Shown piece by piece: positions 7,015 through 13,277 of a stretch of 13,277 nucleotides of DNA. This DNA comes from Nitrosomonadales bacterium (GTDB lineage Bacteria > Pseudomonadota > Gammaproteobacteria > Burkholderiales > Sulfuricellaceae), in contig PQAG01000102.1 of assembly GCA_003104895.1 (NCBI GenBank), positions 1-13,277 on the forward strand. Reading direction: 5' to 3'. Under the pieces are notes generated by a model. That model saw nothing but the letters and a program-made list of their open reading frames with translations, had not been told where the DNA came from and made no database searches. Numbering within the stretch: the first letter of the stretch is position 1; each line of letters opens with the position of its first letter. A program made the translations under genes and the position numbers.

Positions 7015-7492
7015 TGGCACTCGGGCTTTCTGCCATATCCCACGCCTCTTTGCCGCCGCTGAAGCACAATTTTTGCAGCAGGATGAACGCCGCCTCAAGA
7101 TTGGCGGCTGCCGCAGGACTCAGAGGCTCGCCGAGCTCGAAGTGCTCACCGCGCACGGCCAGCAGCCAGGCAGGCGGGACTTCGCCATAGAGTTCAAGGC
7201 AAGCCTGCAGCACCGCTGCCGGGCTCATGGCATGCGAGGTAAAACTGCTGTCCTTTGCGGGGGCCAGGCGGGAAAAAGCAAACGGCGGCGGGCAGGAAAC
7301 GCAGGCATCGATGAACAGCACCCGCTCGCGGCCTTGCAGGTCGATTGCGTGCTCCACCTGGAGCTGAAAATCGGTGAGCAGTTCGGCCCCGGGGATATCC
7401 AGCGCTTCCAGGCGCTCCAGCAGCAGCGGCCCGAGGGCATCGTCGCCCCGGCTCGGGTTGCCGTAGGCGAAGATCAGAAGGGGCGCCGTCAC
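6998..7492 (-). CDS. hoxW: HoxW-type [NiFe]-hydrogenase large-subunit maturation endopeptidase
   Basis: This 164-residue protease of the HyaD/HybD/HycI family cuts the C-terminal tail from the nickel-loaded hydrogenase large subunit. It has the family N-terminus LLIFAYGNPSRGDDALGP (GNP at 11-13, acidic D17/D18), a second acidic site DFQLQVEH at 41-48, FIDA at 60-63, SH at 86-87 and the C-terminal RGEHFELGEPLS at 114-125. The start is the GTG at 7492, which overlaps the hoxH stop in a GTGA junction. A longer in-frame reading upstream runs through hoxH in another frame and lacks homology, so it is rejected. The partner is HoxH immediately upstream, whose DPCLSCATH site is followed by a 32-residue removable tail. 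The gene ends inside the 3' end of the convergent activator gene. Confidence 0.93.
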   Translation of the reverse strand: MTAPLLIFAYGNPSRGDDALGPLLLERLEALDIPGAELLTDFQLQVEHAIDLQGRERVLFIDACVSCPPPFAFSRLAPAKDSSFTSHAMSPAAVLQACLELYGEVPPAWLLAVRGEHFELGEPLSPAAAANLEAAFILLQKLCFSGGKEAWDMAESPSAIICRV

Positions 7493-8970
7493 ACGCCGCA
7501 CGCGCCTGATGCGTTGCGCACCAGGCGGTCGATCTCTTTGCCTTCCGCGTCGATCAGCTCCACTTCCAGCGGCATTTTCCCCAGGGCGTGGGTGGCGCAG
7601 GAAAGACAAGGGTCAAAGGCGCGAATGGCCACTTCGATATGGTTGAGCAAGCCTTCGGTCAGCTCCTTGCCATCCAGGTATTGCAGCGCCACCTGGCGCA
7701 CCGCTTCGTTCATGGCCTGATTGTTGTGGGTAGTGGAGACGATCAGGTTGGCGCGCACGATCTGTTCGTCCTCGTTGATGCGGTAATGATGGATCAGCGT
7801 GCCGCGCGGCGCCTCGATCACGCCCACCCCGCGCAGGGAGCGTTCGCCCCGGCTGAACAGATCGTCGCCAAGCAGATCGCCGTCGTGCAGCAGTTCCTGG
7901 ATGCCCTCGGCGCAATGCAGCATCTCGATCATGCGCGTCCAGTGATAGGCGAGCGTGGCCTGCGTGGCGCTGCCGCCGTCAAATTCCTTGAAAACCCTGC
8001 GCTCGGCTTCGGCCTGCGGCGTGGGGATGAAATCGCAGTTGTTCACCCGCGCCAGCGGGCCGACCCGGTACCAGCCCTCTTCCCTGCCGCGCGAGCGGAT
8101 GAAGGGGAATTTCATGTAGGACCACGGCTTCACTTCCTCGTGCACATAATCCCAGTAATGGCTGTAATCCAGATGGTCAAAAATGTCCTGGCCGTGTTCA
8201 TCCCGGGCGCGCAGGCCGCCGTGGTAGAAATCCAGCGCGCCATCTTCGCGCGCCAGGCTCATGAAGCTGGAACGGAAATAGCCGAAGCCGTTGTGGAATT
8301 CCGTCCGTTCGCTGTACACCTTCTTGATCAGTTCGACCGCATCCCGGCTCCAGGCGATCATCTGCCCGATGTCTTTCAGCAGAAGGTCGCGCTCGGCGAG
8401 CGTGAGGTTCTTGTTCACGCCGCCGGGGATGGCGCCGGTTCCGTGCACCCGCTTGCCGGCCGTCAGCCGGATGATCTCCTGCCCGTATTTGCGCAGCGCA
8501 ACGCCCTGCCGGGCGATATCCGGGTAGGCCGCAGCCACGCCGGCGATGTTGCGCCGGGCGAGATCGGAATCAAAGCCGAACAGCAGATCGGGCGAGGCCA
8601 GGTAAAAGAAATGCAGGGCGTGGGATTGCAGAATCTGGCCAAAATGCATCAGGCGGCGCAGTTTCTCGGCGCTGGGCGTCAATCTGGCGCCGATGATCAT
8701 GTCCATCGCCTTGGATGCGGCAAGGTGGTGGCTCACCGGACAGATGCCGCACAGGCGCTGCACCAGCACCGGCACCTCGGTGTAAGGCCGCCCCTGGATG
8801 AATTTCTCGAAGCCGCGGAATTCGACGATATGAAAGCGCGCCTGATGGATGCGGTTGTCCTCGTCCAGCAGCAGCGTGACCTTGCCGTGGCCTTCGACCC
8901 GCGTCACCGGCTCGATGACCACGCGCTTCAGGTTTTCCGGGTTGGCGGCGGTTTCCAGTTCAAAAGTCAT
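7489..8970 (-). CDS. hoxH: NAD-linked bidirectional [NiFe]-hydrogenase large subunit HoxH
   Basis: This 493-residue catalytic subunit holds the NiFe(CN)2CO centre of a cytoplasmic group 3d-type hydrogenase. The L1 motif RLCGICPVSHHLAASKAMD carries C74 and C77, with RVEGHGK at 24-30. The L2 motif DPCLSCATH at 453-461 carries C455 and C458. All four nickel-binding cysteines are therefore present. Thirty-two residues follow His461 and would be removed by HoxW. The length matches HoxH of Cupriavidus necator (about 488). The start is the ATG at 8970, preceded only by a weak GAG. The 98-bp spacer to hoxY holds an inverted repeat ending about 15 bp from this ATG. The stop overlaps hoxW by 4 bp. Group 3d rather than 3b is inferred from the adjacent hoxF/hoxU/hoxY and overall resemblance. 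Confidence 0.97.
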   Translation of the reverse strand: MTFELETAANPENLKRVVIEPVTRVEGHGKVTLLLDEDNRIHQARFHIVEFRGFEKFIQGRPYTEVPVLVQRLCGICPVSHHLAASKAMDMIIGARLTPSAEKLRRLMHFGQILQSHALHFFYLASPDLLFGFDSDLARRNIAGVAAAYPDIARQGVALRKYGQEIIRLTAGKRVHGTGAIPGGVNKNLTLAERDLLLKDIGQMIAWSRDAVELIKKVYSERTEFHNGFGYFRSSFMSLAREDGALDFYHGGLRARDEHGQDIFDHLDYSHYWDYVHEEVKPWSYMKFPFIRSRGREEGWYRVGPLARVNNCDFIPTPQAEAERRVFKEFDGGSATQATLAYHWTRMIEMLHCAEGIQELLHDGDLLGDDLFSRGERSLRGVGVIEAPRGTLIHHYRINEDEQIVRANLIVSTTHNNQAMNEAVRQVALQYLDGKELTEGLLNHIEVAIRAFDPCLSCATHALGKMPLEVELIDAEGKEIDRLVRNASGACGV

Positions 8971-8984
8971 AGCAAACTCATTAA

Positions 8985-9060
8985 CCGCGAAGGACGCAAA
9001 GGAGCGCGAAGGAAAAACAATAGAGCCGATTTACCTTGCGATCCTTTGCGTCCATAGCGG
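8985..9060. repeat. Inverted repeat between hoxY and hoxH
   Basis: A perfect 12-bp stem pairs 8992-9003 (GGACGCAAAGGA) with 9042-9053. Beyond it CCGC at 8985-8988 pairs with GCGG at 9057-9060, and inside it CGCGAAGG at 9005-9012 pairs with CCTTGCG at 9034-9040 apart from one missing base. The whole unit is 76 bp. The GCGAAGGACGCAAAGG wording is of a kind that recurs as dispersed intergenic repeats in proteobacterial genomes (recollection, not searched). It fills most of the only sizeable gap in the hox operon and would form a long hairpin in the mRNA. Confidence 0.8.
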
Positions 9061-9068
9061 CGAAGAAA

Positions 9069-9614
9069 TTAATCATAATGCAGCTGCTCGTAGTCCAGCT
9101 TCGGCTCCCGGCCCGCCAGCAGGTCGGTGAGGAATTTCCAGATCGCATCTGCCGGCGGCGGGCAGCCGGGCAGGAAATAATCCACCTTCACCACTTCGTA
9201 GATCGGGTGCACCTTGTCGAAGGGCAGCGGCAGCTCCGGGTCATTAGGAATCCGCCCCCCTTCAAGCCCGCCTTCATACTGGTAAACCTCCTGGAAGCAG
9301 TCCCACAGGTCGATGTTGTTGCGCATCGCCGGCAGGCCGCCGGTGATGGCGCAGGCGCCCATTGCCACCAATACCTTGCAGTTCTTGCGGAATTCCTTCA
9401 GGACATGCACGTTTTCTGCATTGCATACCCCGCCTTCCACGATGCCCACGTCACAGGGGCTGCAATGCTTGATATCGGTCAGCGGTGTGCGGTCGAATTC
9501 CACCAGATCGAGCAGGTCAAACAGGCGTTCGTCAATATCCAGCAGGGACATGTGGCAGCCAAAGCAGCCCGCCAGGGAACAGCTGGCAATGCGCACCTTT
9601 TTCCGGTCATTCAT
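9069..9614 (-). CDS. hoxY: NAD-linked [NiFe]-hydrogenase small subunit HoxY
   Basis: This 181-residue small subunit of the Hox hydrogenase module holds the single [4Fe-4S] cluster next to the NiFe site and relays electrons to HoxU. Candidate ligands are C17 and C20 in GCFGC, C88 in AMGACAITGG and C151 in LPGCPPP, the standard proximal-cluster set. The protein is short and has no Tat signal, as expected for a cytoplasmic group 3 enzyme rather than a membrane-bound uptake hydrogenase with a three-cluster small subunit. The ATG at 9614 overlaps the hoxU stop by 8 bp. A reading starting 24 codons earlier lies inside hoxU and is not supported by the family. A repeat-bearing gap of 98 bp separates it from hoxH. 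Confidence 0.96.
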   Translation of the reverse strand: MNDRKKVRIASCSLAGCFGCHMSLLDIDERLFDLLDLVEFDRTPLTDIKHCSPCDVGIVEGGVCNAENVHVLKEFRKNCKVLVAMGACAITGGLPAMRNNIDLWDCFQEVYQYEGGLEGGRIPNDPELPLPFDKVHPIYEVVKVDYFLPGCPPPADAIWKFLTDLLAGREPKLDYEQLHYD

Positions 9615-10329
9615 CTTCCTCACCCCCGGTTTTTCCCTGGCTCTCCACCTGGCAGATGGTCTTGTGATCGTAGATGCGCTGGCCAATCGGCACCTTGAAG
9701 CCCTGGCGTTTGATCAGGATGGCGCCGGTTGGGCACACCTGGGCCGCTTTGTCGCTGACGGCAAAATCGCTGTCGCCAAGGCGGCCGCTGCAGGAATTCA
9801 CTACCAGTCTCGACCCGATGCCGCGCCCCGAGAGGCCGAACACGTTCTTCCCGTCCACATCGCGGCTGGCACGCACGCACAGCTCGCACAGGATGCAGCG
9901 GTTGCGGTCGAGGAACACGTCAGGATGGGAGGCATCCACCTCGCGCTGCGGATAGAAATGATTGTAGCGCGGCGACATCATGCCGAGGCAATAGGCCACC
10001 GCCTGCAACTGGCAGTTGCCGCTTTTCTCGCAGGTGGGGCACAGGTGGTTGCCTTCGACGAACAGCATCCGCACCAGGTCGCGCCGCTCGTCGTTGAGTT
10101 CCTTGGTCCCATTCTCCACTTCCATGCCTTCACAGGCGGGCATGGTGCAGGAAGAAACCAGGCGGCCATTGGCCTTGACCGTACATAGCTTGCAACTGCC
10201 GTGTGGCTTGAATTCCGGGTTATGGCACAGATGGGGAATGTAAACCCTGGCCGCCAGGGCCGCATCCATGATGGTCTGGCCATCCATGAAGGGAATAGTC
10301 TTGCCGTCGATGGTAATGGTTTTGCTCAT
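9607..10329 (-). CDS. hoxU: Hydrogenase diaphorase small subunit HoxU (NuoG N-terminal-like)
   Basis: This 240-residue electron-transfer subunit links the HoxF diaphorase to HoxY. It is equivalent to the N-terminal part of NuoG. Cluster ligands appear in order: a [2Fe-2S] set C35, C46, C49 and C61; a His-Cys [4Fe-4S] set H95, C97, C100 and C106 (HLCPTCEKSGNC); and a further [4Fe-4S] set C145, C148, C151 and C199. The start is the ATG at 10329, which overlaps the hoxF stop (ATGA). A GTG five codons upstream is possible but falls inside hoxF. The acidic tail GGEEDE runs into hoxY. No key ligand is missing. Confidence 0.96.
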   Translation of the reverse strand: MSKTITIDGKTIPFMDGQTIMDAALAARVYIPHLCHNPEFKPHGSCKLCTVKANGRLVSSCTMPACEGMEVENGTKELNDERRDLVRMLFVEGNHLCPTCEKSGNCQLQAVAYCLGMMSPRYNHFYPQREVDASHPDVFLDRNRCILCELCVRASRDVDGKNVFGLSGRGIGSRLVVNSCSGRLGDSDFAVSDKAAQVCPTGAILIKRQGFKVPIGQRIYDHKTICQVESQGKTGGEEDE

Positions 10330-12158
10330 GATAGGTGCGCCCACTCATCGTCCCTGCCGGTGATCTTGCGCGCCGTTTCCAGCGCCCCGTCCAGATCGAA
10401 TGCCGGCTCGAAGGATAATGCCTTGAGTTTACGTTCGAATGTGCCGGGGAATTTTCTCAGGGTGTCAAGCACCGGATTGGCCGCACTGTGCCCCAGGCCG
10501 CAATGGCTCATCGAGCCGAGGATATGTCCGAGATGTTTCAACTCTTCGAGATCTGCGGGGGTGCCATGTCCGCCGGCAATCTTGTCCATGATTTTTTTCT
10601 GCAGTTGCGTCCCCACGCGGCAGGGGGTGCAGAAACCGCAGCTTTCGTGAGCGAAGAAGCGAGTGAAATTATGAGCGGCGGCAAACATCTCGCGCTGTCG
10701 ATGAAACACCATGAACGCCCCAGCCGTGGGCAGATCCTCAAAGGCGATACGGCGGCCGTATTCCTGCCATGACACCAGCGTCCCGGAAGGCCCGCTGACC
10801 TGGACCGCGTGGGCATCCTCGGCGCCGCAGTCGCGCAGGATTTCCTCCACCGTCACGCCAAAAGGATATTCGTAGATGCCGGGCCGCGCGCAGTCGCCAG
10901 AAATGCTGAGGATCTTGGTGCCGGTCGATTGCGCCGTCCCCATGGCGGCAAACCAGGCACCTCCCTTTTCCGCGATACGGGCAGCGCAGGCGAAAGTCTC
11001 CACATTGTCCACCACCGTTGGGCGCCCCTTGTAACCGGAGGTAACCGGGAACGGCGGGCGGTTGCGGGGGCGGCCGCGCTTGCCCTCGAGCGATTCGATT
11101 AGGGCGGATTCCTCGCCGCAGATATAGGCACCGGCACCGAGACGGATTTCGACATCGAAAGCGAACCCGGTTTCTCCGAGGATATTTTCTCCCAGCAGGC
11201 CAGCGGCCCGGCGCCTGGCCAGCACCGCTTCGAGCGGTTGCAGCAGATAGCGGTATTCACCGCGCAGATAGAGAAAACCCTTGCGCGCGCCGATCACGCG
11301 CGCACCCACCGTCATGCCCTCAAACACCAGGTCAGCATAGCTGGCAAGCAGCACGCGATCCTTGAAGGTGCCCGGCTCACCCTCGTCGGCGTTGCAGACG
11401 ATGAAACGCTCCGGATTTCCGCCCACGTCGCAGATCATGCTGCCCTCTTCCTCGGCGATGGCCGCATGGCAGAACGACCACTTTGAAGCGGTCTTGAAGC
11501 CGGCCCCGCCGCGGCCGCGCAGGTTGGAGACATCCATTTCGCTGAGAGTCGCCTCGGCGCCACGCGCCAGCATGGCGCGGATGCCCGCGCCGGGCTCAAA
11601 GGGTTCGCCCAGCAGCATGCCGGGGCGCCGGATGTTGTCCCTGACCTCGAACAGCATTGCCGGCCACTCTGCCACCGGCTTCTTCATGCGGATCAGTTCG
11701 GCGATCAGGTCCAGCCGGTTCCGGTCAAGGCTGGTCAGGGGCCAGCCGTTCACAAGCGCAGCGGGGCCCTGATCGCACATCCCGGTGCAGGAGGTGCTGT
11801 CCACGCTCACCAGGTTGTCTTCCGACACCTTTCCCGGTTCGACCCACAGCTTGTTGCAGAAATACTGCATCAGCTCAGGCTTGCCGAGCATGTTGTCGGT
11901 GATGTTGTCCGAGAACAGGACGCGGTATTCGCCCTGATGACTGAGCGAAAGAAAGGAATAGAAACCCGCTACGCCTTCCACCTGGGCGCGCGGCAGTTTC
12001 AGATGGCTGGCAATGCAGCTGACCGCTTCGGGCGGAATGAAATGAAAACAGTCCTGCACCTCGCGCAGGATTTGCAGCAAACGCGTGGCATCACCGCCAT
12101 GGCGCTCCATAATGGGGGCCAGATGCTCTCCGATGTGCGGAAACTCGCAAGGCTCCAT
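10326..12158 (-). CDS. hoxF: Hydrogenase diaphorase large subunit HoxF (NuoE-NuoF fusion)
   Basis: This 610-residue flavoprotein exchanges electrons between NAD(H) and the hydrogenase. It has a NuoE-like domain at about 1-160 and a NuoF-like domain at about 170-600. The FMN/NAD site shows GRGGAGF at 215-221, CNADEGEPGTFKDR at 255-268 and GAGAYICGEESALIESLEG at 341-359. The [4Fe-4S] ligands are C507, C510, C513 (ESCGFCTPCR) and C553. In the NuoE-like part the second cysteine pair of the usual [2Fe-2S] motif is present (C124, C128 in TSCTGMCDQGPA), but the first pair is not evident where YRVLFSDNITD stands, so an altered cluster or none is possible. The start is the ATG at 12158 with GGGAGG about 8 bases upstream. 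It is the first gene of hoxFUYHW and lacks a separate hoxE in the window. Confidence 0.97.
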   Translation of the reverse strand: MEPCEFPHIGEHLAPIMERHGGDATRLLQILREVQDCFHFIPPEAVSCIASHLKLPRAQVEGVAGFYSFLSLSHQGEYRVLFSDNITDNMLGKPELMQYFCNKLWVEPGKVSEDNLVSVDSTSCTGMCDQGPAALVNGWPLTSLDRNRLDLIAELIRMKKPVAEWPAMLFEVRDNIRRPGMLLGEPFEPGAGIRAMLARGAEATLSEMDVSNLRGRGGAGFKTASKWSFCHAAIAEEEGSMICDVGGNPERFIVCNADEGEPGTFKDRVLLASYADLVFEGMTVGARVIGARKGFLYLRGEYRYLLQPLEAVLARRRAAGLLGENILGETGFAFDVEIRLGAGAYICGEESALIESLEGKRGRPRNRPPFPVTSGYKGRPTVVDNVETFACAARIAEKGGAWFAAMGTAQSTGTKILSISGDCARPGIYEYPFGVTVEEILRDCGAEDAHAVQVSGPSGTLVSWQEYGRRIAFEDLPTAGAFMVFHRQREMFAAAHNFTRFFAHESCGFCTPCRVGTQLQKKIMDKIAGGHGTPADLEELKHLGHILGSMSHCGLGHSAANPVLDTLRKFPGTFERKLKALSFEPAFDLDGALETARKITGRDDEWAHLS

Positions 12159-12190
12159 GAACGTCCTCCCTGCCCGATAAACGCTTCAAG

Positions 12191-12204
12191 ATAGTGCCAC
12201 TATA
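12191..12204 (-). promoter_or_regulatory. Palindrome and weak -10 element upstream of hoxF
   Basis: ATAGTG-C-CACTAT at 12191-12203 is a perfect 13-bp palindrome lying 33 bp ahead of the hoxF ATG. On the minus strand TATAGT (12204-12199) is a fair -10 overlapping it, but no good -35 stands 16-18 bp upstream (CGCCAA region). A promoter needing an activator, with this palindrome as an operator, is one reading. TGGCAC is also present here but the -12 GC of a sigma-54 site is missing. Confidence 0.3.
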
Positions 12205-12266
12205 CTACCAGCAGATGACGGTTGGCGCTTTCCTCATGGGTTCTCGATCATGTGTCCACGCATACG

Positions 12267-12295
12267 TTGCCATCTGAACACAAGAGGTTTAATGT
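12267..12295 (+). promoter_or_regulatory. Probable sigma-70 promoter for the nifJ-type gene
   Basis: TTGCCA (12267-12272, five of six consensus bases) is followed by a 17-base spacer and TAATGT (12290-12295, with the conserved first, second and last bases). The transcript would start near 12302, giving a leader of about 30 bases with GGGGA before the ATG at 12332. The spacing is ideal and the -10 is mediocre. Confidence 0.5.
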
Positions 12296-12331
12296 AATTC
12301 CAACCATTTCAAACCGCTTTTGGGGATCATC

Positions 12332-13277
<946 letters not shown>

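Noticed and set aside
7493..7609. 39-residue N-terminal extension of hoxW
   Set aside because: It lies in another frame of the hoxH 3' end, is Arg/Gly-rich and has no family counterpart; the GTG at 7492 gives the standard N-terminus and a GTGA junction.
7588..9057. 489-codon open frame on the plus strand opposite hoxH, and a 418-codon one at 806-2062
   Set aside because: Same cause; the compositions are implausible and they lie over complete minus-strand genes with all catalytic motifs.
12184..12200. Possible sigma-54 promoter ahead of hoxF (TGGCAC on the minus strand)
   Set aside because: The base pair ten positions after GG is AA rather than GC, and the nearest GC is two bases too far, so the essential -12 element is absent.

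Overview
The window is a compact redox gene cluster from a Gram-negative proteobacterium. GC-rich coding, Tat export, a sigma-54 activator, HoxFUYH-type genes and two kinds of GC-rich palindromic spacer repeat fit a betaproteobacterium, perhaps a sulfur- or iron-oxidising lineage. This placement is an inference from style, not from any search.

Layout, left to right. (1) Positions 1-5459, minus strand: a five-gene operon encoding a Tat-exported molybdopterin oxidoreductase, a four-cluster ferredoxin subunit, an NrfD/PsrC-type membrane subunit, a TorD-type chaperone and a HybE-type hydrogenase-assembly chaperone that runs off the left edge. (2) Positions 5460-5673: a divergent control region with a consensus-quality sigma-54 promoter facing the molybdoenzyme operon, and a large imperfect dyad about 100 bp upstream of its predicted transcript start, where an activator would bind. 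(3) Positions 5674-7014, plus strand: a PAS/AAA+/Fis-HTH sigma-54 activator whose PAS domain carries four cysteines. (4) Positions 6998-12158, minus strand: hoxF-hoxU-hoxY-hoxH-hoxW, a cytoplasmic NAD(H)-linked bidirectional [NiFe]-hydrogenase (group 3d type) plus its large-subunit endopeptidase. Genes mostly overlap by 4-8 bp, apart from a repeat-bearing gap between hoxY and hoxH. (5) Positions 12159-12331: a second divergent control region. (6) Positions 12332 to the right edge, plus strand: the N-terminal third or less of a NifJ-type pyruvate:ferredoxin oxidoreductase.

How the parts could work together (inference): Hox interconverts H2 and NAD(P)H in the cytoplasm. The molybdoenzyme complex would exchange electrons between the quinone pool and a periplasmic substrate, with a sulfur oxyanion or polysulfide most likely from its architecture. 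NifJ links pyruvate to low-potential ferredoxin. The sigma-54 activator sits between the two redox operons and most probably controls the molybdoenzyme operon. The set looks like an anaerobic or micro-oxic module coupling hydrogen or fermentative metabolism to respiration. The HybE gene hints that a second, membrane-bound hydrogenase lies beyond the left edge.

There is no gene-free stretch longer than about 210 bp. I see no tRNA, rRNA, CRISPR, transposase or other mobile gene. The long plus-strand reading frames over positions 806-9057 are antisense shadows of the real minus-strand genes.
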